Below, piece by piece: positions 18,851 through 25,877 of a stretch of DNA of 64,000 nucleotides. The DNA lies in the NCBI RefSeq assembly GCF_002735705.1, contig NZ_PDZL01000008.1, forward strand, positions 186,001 to 250,000, written 5' to 3'. The position numbers and the translations under genes were made by a program. This DNA is from Janthinobacterium sp. BJB426. Lineage in GTDB: Bacteria; Pseudomonadota; Gammaproteobacteria; Burkholderiales; Burkholderiaceae_D. The notes beneath the pieces are model-generated. The model saw only the letters and a program-made list of their open reading frames with translations, made no database searches and had not been told where the DNA came from. Positions within the stretch are counted from its first letter, which is position 1; each line of letters begins with the position of its first letter.

Positions 18851-18985
18851 ATGCCCTGTGGATTGCAGCCATGGAATGCGGCGGATGGCCTGTGCACTGA
18901 AATGGGCGGCATTGACATACGGGTGCGCGAAGCATCTGGCGAATTGAACGGCACCGGGTTGTGCGTACGTTTTGGGAGGTGGTAA
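18851..18985 (+). CDS. 44-residue GLQ-motif ORF, possibly truncated tail-tip protein
   Basis: ATG 18851 follows the preceding stop by one base; the ORF ends in TAA sharing a base with the ATG of the next gene (18985). It starts MPCGLQPWNAADG, which shares the M-x-x-G-L-Q-x-x-N-x-x-G opening with the next two genes. The rest is high-GC and short. It may be an intact small tail protein or the remaining 5' end of a third member of the family. Coding status rests on the tight overlaps and the shared motif. Confidence 0.5.
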   Translation: MPCGLQPWNAADGLCTEMGGIDIRVREASGELNGTGLCVRFGRW

Positions 18986-19278
18986 TGGGTACTGGCTTGC
19001 AAGTATTCAACCCTGCGGGAGTAAAGACTTTTGACTCTGACGAGGCATATGGAGGCGTTTGTTTAGGTGGTTTCACTATTCCTGGTCAAGCAGCTACATA
19101 TACTCTTCACTTTTATGCTTTTACTTCTGGGACTCCTTATGTCTTTAACCCTTTAGGGGGGGGTAAATGTATTGGGAATATGTATATGAGTTTTGACTAC
19201 GCTGCTGGATACCTGCGTGTTAACTTCGGGCCTACTGAATATAACAGTACACGCTTTGTTTCTCTTTTTATGGTGTAA
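18985..19278 (+). CDS. AT-rich GLQ-motif tail-tip/receptor-binding protein with G8 tract
   Basis: 97 residues, MGTGLQVFNPAGVKTFDSDE, with aromatic, Gly-rich sequence (TLHFYAFTSGTPYVF). GGAGGT precedes the ATG. Base composition is far lower in GC than the rest of the locus, a sign of recent transfer. The codons for GGG in NPLGGGKC form an uninterrupted run of eight G (19156-19163), where slipped-strand mispairing could switch the frame. Function is not recognised; context suggests host recognition. Confidence 0.62.
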   Translation: MGTGLQVFNPAGVKTFDSDEAYGGVCLGGFTIPGQAATYTLHFYAFTSGTPYVFNPLGGGKCIGNMYMSFDYAAGYLRVNFGPTEYNSTRFVSLFMV

Positions 19279-19280
19279 CT

Positions 19281-20009
19281 ATGCCAGTTGGACTTCAAAT
19301 TGTTAACGCTAATGGTGAGTTCACTGTAAGCACTGATGCCAAGTTTCTTCACCTATTGGGCAAAGCTGTATACCAGAGTACAACTCAGGCTTCTGGTGAT
19401 TCCAATAGTATAGTTGGCTGGCAAGGTGGTTATAGCACTTACCGTCTTTCGATTGGATATGATATAACTATCTATATGGCGATGGATTTGCCACTTGGAT
19501 ACATTGGTTCCATTACAGGAATGGATCGTATTGGCGTAGGTGAGTACATCATCACTGTATTCTGTACTTACGGCAATTCCCAAGTTCCTGTGGATATGTG
19601 GGCCTTTGGTTTCGCAGGAGTTCCTTCAGGTAATTGTGGTTTGCAATTATTCAATACGCAGCAACAATTGGTTGCGGATTTCGGCTACTCAAACCATTTA
19701 TTCCCAAGGGCAAGGGTTAATGCTCAAAGTGTTGGAGTGGACCAAGCTATCCCTGCTTTGGCACGCCCTGCAATTATTGGCATGGTCAGCTATTATTGGG
19801 CGGATATCTATCCTAATAGTGGCAGTACTGGCTGGTTATACACCTATAACCAAATCATTGGATGTTGGGCAAGGTGGACACCTACATCTTTACGGGTTTC
19901 TCGTATAGTACGCAAAACCAGTCAGAAAAATGATTTCCCTACTGATGATTTTGCAAATACTGATACTCCGTCCTTTGGTTTCGTTATTGAGGCGGCTAAT
20001 CTGCCGTAA
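19281..20009 (+). CDS. AT-rich GLQ-motif putative receptor-binding protein
   Basis: 242 residues starting MPVGLQIVNANGEFTVSTD, the same N-terminal pattern as the two preceding ORFs, then a long aromatic-rich beta-type region (GWQGGYSTYRLSIGYDI, WARWTPTSLRVSRIVRK). It begins two bases after the previous stop. Low GC marks it as part of the transferred cassette between 18.9 and 20.2 kb. The opening motif is of the kind seen in small tail-tip proteins of siphoviruses; the body is unrecognised and is the best candidate for a specificity determinant. Confidence 0.65.
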   Translation: MPVGLQIVNANGEFTVSTDAKFLHLLGKAVYQSTTQASGDSNSIVGWQGGYSTYRLSIGYDITIYMAMDLPLGYIGSITGMDRIGVGEYIITVFCTYGNSQVPVDMWAFGFAGVPSGNCGLQLFNTQQQLVADFGYSNHLFPRARVNAQSVGVDQAIPALARPAIIGMVSYYWADIYPNSGSTGWLYTYNQIIGCWARWTPTSLRVSRIVRKTSQKNDFPTDDFANTDTPSFGFVIEAANLP

Positions 20010-20099
20010 ACATTGCTTCCTTAGTACAGTGTCTTGTTGGGCAATACTTTAAAATTTCCGCTTGACACCTACTAAGGAGCTGGTACGCCTAAAATCGCA

Positions 20100-20339
20100 A
20101 TGCTCTTTGTCATCACCACGGATATCCCGATTGGTGGTGGCAGTGTTGAAGTCCGTCTGACTCGCTCCGACTTCGACGAAAAAAGTCGCCTTATATCACT
20201 ATTAACGTTAAGGATTATTAAGCAGAATGGTAAATCTACGAATAATTTCCGACAACGCCGGCGACCGCGCGGCGCTGACCGCATCGAGCCAGGCCGGCGC
20301 GCTGGGTCCGGCCAATCTGCAGCGGGAAGGCAAGCATGA
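20100..20339 (+). CDS. Doubtful small ORF between receptor-binding genes
   Basis: The frame reads MLFVITTDIPIGGGSVEVRL and runs 113 bp into the next gene, where it turns into shadow sequence. A strong ribosome site AAGGAG (20074-20079) sits too far from ATG 20100 but five bases before an in-frame ACG at 20085, so the original start may have been lost by a T-to-C change. Either a decayed gene or one with a rare start. The first 45 residues look protein-like; the rest does not. Confidence 0.3.
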   Translation: MLFVITTDIPIGGGSVEVRLTRSDFDEKSRLISLLTLRIIKQNGKSTNNFRQRRRPRGADRIEPGRRAGSGQSAAGRQA

Positions 20340-21057
20340 CGTGCTGCGCTCGCTTGGCCTGGCCTTGACCATTACCGCCACCTGGCCCACGCCCGAGATC
20401 ATCGGCGGCGTGGCGCTGCCATTTTGCAACCTGACGCCGACGGCGACGATCCGCGTGCGCGGCTACGTCGAGCCTGGTGACGCCGTGTCCGATTTCGATA
20501 CGGGCGCTGTACCGGCATGCGAGTACGCCAGGCTGGGCATGTGGAACTGGGGGGCGCTGCCGCTGGGGGTGAACGCCTTCAGCTATGGCGGCGGTACGTA
20601 TGGCCGCAGCTGGTTTCAGATGCGCAGCGTCAAAAAACTGGTGATCGACCTGGCCGACCCGGATAACCCGGCCGGCTACATCGATGCCGCGCGTCTGGTG
20701 GCCGGCGCCTGGTGGAGTCCCGAGCATAACGCATCTTACGGAGCCAGCGTCACGCCGGCCGATACCAGCAACCAGTACCGCAATGGCGCTGGCGAGCAGA
20801 AAGTCGAGCGCGGCGCCTTGTACCGAAAACTGTCGATTTCACTCGACTACTTGACGCCGCTGGATCGGGCCGAGCTGTGGCGCATCGTGCGCGGTAATGG
20901 CCTGTCGCACCCGCTATTCGTCAGCCTGTTTCCGGACAACGACGACGTCGAGCTCGAGCAGACTCACCAGGTGTATGGGCGCCTGGCCAACCTGGCCGCC
21001 ATCACCACGCCATCTTTCCAGGCATATGCCACTACCATTGAAGTCGAGGAGCTGTAA
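20227..21057 (+). CDS. Phage tail-associated protein, unrecognised
   Basis: 276 residues, MVNLRIISDNAGDRAALTAS, returning to the high GC of the host and tail genes. It contains YARLGMWNWGALPLGVNAF and LDYLTPLDRAELWRIVRGNG, patterns seen in conserved tail-module proteins but without a firm name. It overlaps the fibre gene that follows by one base (TAATG at 21056-21060), so the two are likely co-translated. A baseplate or fibre-attachment role is inferred from position. Confidence 0.6.
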   Translation: MVNLRIISDNAGDRAALTASSQAGALGPANLQREGKHDVLRSLGLALTITATWPTPEIIGGVALPFCNLTPTATIRVRGYVEPGDAVSDFDTGAVPACEYARLGMWNWGALPLGVNAFSYGGGTYGRSWFQMRSVKKLVIDLADPDNPAGYIDAARLVAGAWWSPEHNASYGASVTPADTSNQYRNGAGEQKVERGALYRKLSISLDYLTPLDRAELWRIVRGNGLSHPLFVSLFPDNDDVELEQTHQVYGRLANLAAITTPSFQAYATTIEVEEL

Positions 21058-23282
21058 TGACTGATGTTTTTAAATACGGCCAGCAAGACCTGATCTATCA
21101 GCTGAACCAGTTGGCCAAGGCGAAGGATATCGTCGATATCCCGCAGAATTCCGCGGCAGCGGCTGCGAGCGCTGCTGCCTCGGCGGCTGCAGCCGCTGCG
21201 GCAGCAGAATCGGATGGCACCGCGGCCATCGCTGCGTCAAAGGCTGCGGCCGCGCTCAAATCGCTCGATGCGCGCTATCTCGGCGCCAAGGCTCTGCCAC
21301 CGGACGTTGACAATAATGGCGGTGCGCTGCTGGCCGGCGCGACCTATTGGGACACAGTGCTGAACGGCGGCTGCCTGCGTGTATTTCAGGCCGGTGCCTG
21401 GGTGACGATCCCCACCAATGTGGCCTCGCAAGTTGTAAGCACGCCGGTGGGCGGAATCGTTGCGACGAACGTACAGGCGGCACTGGCCGAGTTGGATACC
21501 AAAAAAGCGGTACGCGCGACGACGCTGGCTGGCTATGGCATTACGGACGCGCTGCCGAGCACATACGCTCCGGCCTGGTCAACCATTACTGGTCGGCCGC
21601 AGTTTGCGGCGGTTGCCATGTCAGGCAACAAGGGCGATGTTGGCCTGGGTAGCGTGGACAACACCAGTGATGTGAGCAAACCAGTAAGCATTCTCCAACA
21701 AGCTGCGCTTAACTTGAAAGCACCACTGGATAGTGCTGATCTTACTGGTACTCCACTTTCGACCAAACCCGAAAAGTTTAACAATTCTCGACGTATTGCC
21801 ACGGTGGATTTCGTTAATAATGCAGGCTTGCATTATCAAGTTGGCCAAGGTATCGGCTTGGCCGCAGGTGCGAATGCATTCACAAAAGAACAACTTGGCC
21901 ATTGGTTGCAATTCAACTCCCCAAATTCGACACTTGCCGTAGGGCCATCGACTTATGAATATATGGGCTCCTCGTTCACCGTAAGGGCGCCATTTGGAGG
22001 AACCGTAAATTTTGCGGCGCCTGGCGTAGTTCTCGCTAACAGCGCGAACTTGACGACCACATACGTGATGCGGCCAGGCGAAGTCACCACGTTCACGAGT
22101 AACGGCGTGTCCGGCTGGTATGTCACTGCAGACAGCATCGCTCCGTCCGTTCTAGATGCCACTTACGCGGCGATAAATGGGGATGCAGCGCAGGACTTTA
22201 AAGTGGCCAGCATAAACGGTTCGTTCCTCGGCGGCATGCAGAATCGCATCATCAACGGCGATATGCGTATTAATCAGCGTGGTGTACCTAATTCGGGAAC
22301 ATATCTCATTGGTTATGGTTTGGACCGTTGGAACTATGATGCATCCTATAATGGCAAGGCAGCTTATGGCCCTAACTTTTATAACGTGGCTACTCGCGCC
22401 CCCGGCTTTCCTAATTACCTTGGCTTGGGTGCTCAAGGAGCTTATAACGCTGCTGCTGGCGAAGCGTACCTGTTGCAGCAGGTAATTGAGGGTAATCATT
22501 TGGCGGACCTGCAATATGGCACAGCCAGTGCAAAAACTTGCACGTTGTCCGCTTGGGTTTACTCGAACATCGCTGGTTCACATTCGGGCGCTTTATACAA
22601 CATTTTGGCAAACAAAAGCTATGTGTTCTCATTCCCCATTCCTGTAGCGAACACATGGACAAAAATCGTTGTTTCTATTCCCGGAGATACTGCAAGTGTA
22701 ATGAATACAAACAACATGCAAGGTCTGCATCTGCGTTTTAACTTGGGTTCGGGTGCTAACTTCTTGCGTACAGTCACTGGCACTTGGATTGCAGGAAATA
22801 TAACAGGTGTAACTGGTGCTGTAAACATGCTGGGGAATAATGGAAACTTCCTAATCACAGGTGTACAGTTTGAGGCCGGACAGGCAACACCATTCTCTCG
22901 ACGCTCAATGGCAGAAGAAATGCAGTTGTGCCTGCGCTATTACTGCAATTCCTTCGCTGAAGGTGCCGATGTGACTGTGCTTGCTGTTGATGCTCTAGCT
23001 TTACTGGGATCAGCTGGTGAATCTGTTGACTCTTTGGAGAATAACGGGCGCCATACTATTAAATTCCCCGTACCTATGCGCTCACCTCCTACTATTAATA
23101 TGCGTGGCTATGTGGCTGCACCGTATACATGGGCATGTCAAGGAACCGACGCGCAAGGTGGCATTACAGGATTTCAGGGAGCTATTGCCGAGGCTAACAA
23201 TAAACGTATGAAATTGCGCTCTACTACAGCAGCACGACAGTTCAATATCCAAGGTAACTGGGAAGCCATCGCCGAAATTTAA
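21057..23282 (+). CDS. Long tail fibre protein
   Basis: 741 residues. A short N-terminal segment is followed by an alanine-rich linker (about residues 34-65), then fibre repeats (LDARYLG, GYGITDALPSTYA, GDVGLGSVDNTSDVSK) typical of side tail fibres, and a C-terminal part NRIINGDMRINQRG...ITGVQFEAGQATPF...EEMQLCLRYY that is the common C-terminal domain of phage fibres. GC falls sharply after about 21650, so a conserved shaft carries a recently exchanged receptor-binding tip. The following 60-residue gene may be its chaperone. Confidence 0.88.
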   Translation: MTDVFKYGQQDLIYQLNQLAKAKDIVDIPQNSAAAAASAAASAAAAAAAAESDGTAAIAASKAAAALKSLDARYLGAKALPPDVDNNGGALLAGATYWDTVLNGGCLRVFQAGAWVTIPTNVASQVVSTPVGGIVATNVQAALAELDTKKAVRATTLAGYGITDALPSTYAPAWSTITGRPQFAAVAMSGNKGDVGLGSVDNTSDVSKPVSILQQAALNLKAPLDSADLTGTPLSTKPEKFNNSRRIATVDFVNNAGLHYQVGQGIGLAAGANAFTKEQLGHWLQFNSPNSTLAVGPSTYEYMGSSFTVRAPFGGTVNFAAPGVVLANSANLTTTYVMRPGEVTTFTSNGVSGWYVTADSIAPSVLDATYAAINGDAAQDFKVASINGSFLGGMQNRIINGDMRINQRGVPNSGTYLIGYGLDRWNYDASYNGKAAYGPNFYNVATRAPGFPNYLGLGAQGAYNAAAGEAYLLQQVIEGNHLADLQYGTASAKTCTLSAWVYSNIAGSHSGALYNILANKSYVFSFPIPVANTWTKIVVSIPGDTASVMNTNNMQGLHLRFNLGSGANFLRTVTGTWIAGNITGVTGAVNMLGNNGNFLITGVQFEAGQATPFSRRSMAEEMQLCLRYYCNSFAEGADVTVLAVDALALLGSAGESVDSLENNGRHTIKFPVPMRSPPTINMRGYVAAPYTWACQGTDAQGGITGFQGAIAEANNKRMKLRSTTAARQFNIQGNWEAIAEI

Positions 23283-23296
23283 TATTAGGAGAACGC

Positions 23297-23479
23297 ATGT
23301 ACATCATCGCAGAAGAGGCAAACGTAATCATACGTGAATCGGACGGGGCAATCATACCGATGGATTTCCAGAACGTCGATTATATTAAATATACGGATTG
23401 GCTTGTGGACGGGGGCGTGCCGAAACTGGTTGAAGCCCCATTGCATGACGCAGTGCCTGCGGGCGAACGGACGATCTAA
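23297..23479 (+). CDS. Small protein after tail fibre, possible fibre chaperone
   Basis: 60 residues, MYIIAEEANVIIRESDGAII, with TAGGAGAACGC before the ATG. It begins 15 bp after the fibre stop. Short ORFs at this position in other phages are fibre-assembly or fibre-tip proteins; nothing in the sequence itself proves this. Confidence 0.55.
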   Translation: MYIIAEEANVIIRESDGAIIPMDFQNVDYIKYTDWLVDGGVPKLVEAPLHDAVPAGERTI

Positions 23480-23507
23480 ATTCCTTCATTTCCTGTGCCT
23501 CACCAAC

Positions 23508-23531
23508 AAACCCGCCTCGGCGGGTTTTTTT
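23508..23531 (+). terminator. Intrinsic terminator between fibre and lysis genes
   Basis: AAACCCGC (23508-23515), CTCG loop, GCGGGTTT (23520-23527) and a T run to 23531. It separates the tail module from the lysis cassette. Confidence 0.75.
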
Positions 23532-23566
23532 ATTTCCACACCTGAACCACCACCTGAAAGACAACC

Positions 23567-23995
23567 ATGGCCCTCGAAACCACCGCCGCCGGCGGCGCTT
23601 TGATCAAACTGTTTGGCGTGCCCGTGCTGGCCGGCGCCGCCGCCACGTCGCTGGGCTTCATGTTCATGTGGCCCCAGTCGACCAAGGAAGCATTTATTCG
23701 TTTTTGTTCCAGCATCATCATTTCCACCTTTCTCGGTCCCGTGCTCGTGGCCGCCGTGCTGTCGTGGTGGCCCAGCCTGTTCGACAGCGCGAAGACGGTG
23801 GCCGGCCTGTATGGCGGCGACCCGGCCACGGGTTTCCTCTTCATCGCCGCGCCGCTGATGGTGGCGGCCGGCTTGCCCGCCTGGTGGGTGCTGGGCGCCT
23901 GCGTGCGCTGGTTCGACAAGCGGCGCGGCAAGGATATCGGCGAGCTGGCGGCCGATGCGGCCGCTGCCGTCAAGGACGTGCGGGGCATGCTGTGA
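23567..23995 (+). CDS. Putative holin, three membrane segments
   Basis: 142 residues with three hydrophobic segments at about 10-35, 42-68 and 87-113 and a charged C-terminal tail (RWFDKRRGKDIGELA), the layout of class I holins. It overlaps the endolysin gene by 4 bp (GTGA). Holins open the inner membrane at a timed point so endolysin reaches the wall. Assignment is by topology and location before endolysin and spanins. Confidence 0.72.
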   Translation: MALETTAAGGALIKLFGVPVLAGAAATSLGFMFMWPQSTKEAFIRFCSSIIISTFLGPVLVAAVLSWWPSLFDSAKTVAGLYGGDPATGFLFIAAPLMVAAGLPAWWVLGACVRWFDKRRGKDIGELAADAAAAVKDVRGML

Positions 23996-24507
23996 CAGGC
24001 GCGCAATTGATGCAGATCATGCCGCTGACCGGCCGCCGCGCTACGCTGTTCCTGGCGCCTTTGAATGCGGCGATGGCCGAGTTCGATATTGATACGCCGC
24101 TGCGCCAGGCGTCATTCCTGGCGCAGGTGGGCCACGAATCGGGACAGTTGCGCTATGTGCGCGAGCTGGCCAGCGGCGCGGCCTATGAAGGACGGGCGGA
24201 CTTGGGGAATGTGATTGCCGGCGACGGCGTGCGCTTCAGGGGACGCGGCTTGCTGCAGGTGACGGGGCGCGCCAACTATGCCGCGTGCGGCGTGGCGCTG
24301 GGCCTGGACTTGCTGGCGGCACCGCAGTTGCTGGAGCAGGTAACTTTCGCGTGTCGCTCGGCGGGCTGGTTCTGGCAATCGCGCGGCTTGAACCGCCTGG
24401 CCGATGTGGGCGACCAGGAGCGCGTGACGCGCCGCATCAACGGTGGCGTAAACGGCCTGGCCGAACGTCTGGCCTTGTATGTCGTCGCGCGCAAGGTGCT
24501 GGCATGA
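23992..24507 (+). CDS. Endolysin, glycoside hydrolase family 19 type
   Basis: 171 residues from GTG 23992 (MTGAQLMQIMPLTGRR), overlapping the holin stop; ATG 24010 is an alternative start. Catalytic-region signatures of GH19 phage lysozymes are visible: FLAQVGHESGQLRYV (proton-donor Glu), YEGRADLGN, RFRGRGLLQVTGRANY and RRINGGVNG. It lacks a signal peptide, consistent with holin-dependent release, and would hydrolyse peptidoglycan glycan strands. It overlaps the i-spanin start by 4 bp. Confidence 0.9.
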   Translation: MTGAQLMQIMPLTGRRATLFLAPLNAAMAEFDIDTPLRQASFLAQVGHESGQLRYVRELASGAAYEGRADLGNVIAGDGVRFRGRGLLQVTGRANYAACGVALGLDLLAAPQLLEQVTFACRSAGWFWQSRGLNRLADVGDQERVTRRINGGVNGLAERLALYVVARKVLA

Positions 24508-24854
24508 AGCCGTCGTTGACCATTGTGGCCATGCTGTTGTTGCTGGGCGCGGCCGTGTTTTGCGCGCAGCGCTGGGGACGCGAAGCGGGCCGTGCCGCGT
24601 GCGCGGCCCAGGTGCTGCAGGTGCAGGGCGTGTTGCGGCGCCAGAACCAGGCGCTGAATGCCTTGCGGGAAGAGGGCGTGCGACGGTCGGCGCGGGCAAG
24701 GCAGGCGCTGGCCACAGCGCAGGCCGGGCAGGCAGACGCGCAAGCGGCTGCGGCGCGCATCCTGGCGTTGCAACCCGAAGGCGATGCGTGCCGCGCGGCC
24801 GAGGCGCTGATCGCCCGTGAAACGGCCGGAAGAGCCGCTGGCGGGACGCCATGA
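24504..24854 (+). CDS. Inner-membrane spanin (Rz-like)
   Basis: 116 residues from ATG 24504, which overlaps the endolysin stop (ATGA). One N-terminal membrane anchor (SLTIVAMLLLLGAAVFCAQ) is followed by an Ala/Gln/Arg-rich coiled coil across about residues 35-90, the standard i-spanin architecture. It overlaps the o-spanin gene by 4 bp. It links to the outer-membrane partner and fuses the envelopes in the last step of lysis. Confidence 0.8.
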   Translation: MKPSLTIVAMLLLLGAAVFCAQRWGREAGRAACAAQVLQVQGVLRRQNQALNALREEGVRRSARARQALATAQAGQADAQAAAARILALQPEGDACRAAEALIARETAGRAAGGTP

Positions 24855-25186
24855 ACGCGGCAATGACGAGTGTGGCGCCGCTGCTGTGGACCACGCTGTG
24901 GGCCTGGAACTATTGGCGTGCTTGCTTGCCGGCCTGTTTATGGGCTTGCCTGCTGATTTGCCTGCTGGGCGGCTGCGCGGCAGGCCGGCCGGCGCAGGAA
25001 GCGGCAGTAGAAAGGTTGCCCATTGCCGTGCCCTGCAAGGTTGCTCGTCCTTCGGCACCCGTCTTGCCAGCCGTGCCGCAGCACGGTATTTTTGCGCAGG
25101 CGCAAGCCTTGCTGGCGCGCGAGCAGTTGCGCGCGGCCTATGTGCGGCAGCTGGAAGCGCTCGTTGATGGCTGTGCCGGCAGCTAG
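24851..25186 (+). CDS. Outer-membrane lipoprotein spanin (Rz1-like)
   Basis: 111 residues starting inside the i-spanin gene (ATGA). A signal peptide ends in the lipobox LLGGC at about residues 39-43; the mature part is short, basic and proline-containing. This is the expected partner of the upstream Rz-like protein. The last 38 residues (from HGIFAQAQ to VDGCAGS) recur in a decayed tandem copy immediately downstream. Confidence 0.78.
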   Translation: MNAAMTSVAPLLWTTLWAWNYWRACLPACLWACLLICLLGGCAAGRPAQEAAVERLPIAVPCKVARPSAPVLPAVPQHGIFAQAQALLAREQLRAAYVRQLEALVDGCAGS

Positions 25187-25481
25187 CACAGGCCGGTAAT
25201 TCAGCGATGTCGGCGCCTGCGCTGCGGCTTGTTTACGTGCGCCGCGCGCGATTTCCTGGCCGTGTGCGCTTGCTCAGCCGTGCCGCACACGAGATTTTTG
25301 CGCAGGCGCCAGCCGTGCTGGCGTGCGAGCAGCTGCGCGAGGCCTATGTGCTGCAGCTGGCAGCGCTCGTTGATGGCTGTACCTGCAGCTAGCACAGGCT
25401 GGTATTCGGCGACGTCGACGCCTGCGCTGCGGCTTGTTTGCTCCGCGCGCAATCCCTTGGCAGCGCGCGCCGGCTATCGTG
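25070..25481 (+). repeat. 206-bp tandem duplication of the o-spanin 3' end, diverged
   Basis: Two imperfect copies at about 25070-25275 and 25276-25481. Markers recur exactly 206 bp apart: AGCTAGCACAGG at 25181 and 25387, and CAGCCGTGCCGCA near 25070 and 25276. Copy two encodes HEIFAQAPAVLACEQL and VDGCTCS, clearly the o-spanin tail, but lacks a signal peptide and lipobox; an ORF at 25207-25392 covers it without an obvious ribosome site. It looks like a dead by-product of unequal duplication at the end of the locus. Confidence 0.72.
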
Positions 25482-25772
25482 CTTGGCTTGCGCTTGGCTT
25501 GGTCTCGGCCTGGCATCGGCCTGGTATTGCACAGGCTATTGTTACCTCGCGCCAGTCTCGGATGGGGCTTCCGCTGCCGCCGTCTGCTGCTGCCTTCTGG
25601 TGCAGCTGCGTGGTGCAGCGCGTCGTGGCGCGCCAGAAAACAGTGCACCACAGCGCGTTCAGCGCCTGACTTTCTTGGCCGCGATGATATTTCGGCACAA
25701 TTTCTGTATACAATCATCGCTGGCACGATGCGTGCATGGCTTGTTGGAGTCATCCCATCCAAGGAGCTTCGC

Positions 25773-25877
25773 ATGCCTCATCCGCCGCCACTGTGTTCCT
25801 GTCGTCCCGTTTCTCTCTTGCTTTTCCCTTTCACCTGCGCCCGTCCGGGCCGTGGTAACCCAGGAAATGGAGCGTAA
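25773..25877 (+). CDS. 34-residue leader ORF upstream of the purine permease
   Basis: A strong ribosome site AAGGAG (25761-25766) precedes ATG 25773. The ORF (MPHPPPLCSCRPVSLLLFPF...) ends in TAA directly against the permease ATG at 25878, so ribosomes finishing it are placed to start the permease. It is rich in Pro, Cys and Leu and lacks similarity to anything recognised. Upstream, TGTATACA (25706-25713) lies in a likely promoter segment. Either a coupling/attenuation leader peptide or chance; the start signal is better than that of most genes here. Confidence 0.45.
   Translation: MPHPPPLCSCRPVSLLLFPFTCARPGRGNPGNGA

Noticed and set aside
7401-25186. Complete temperate prophage
   Set aside because: No integrase, terminase, portal, capsid or connector genes and no flanking tRNA or attachment repeats at the borders.
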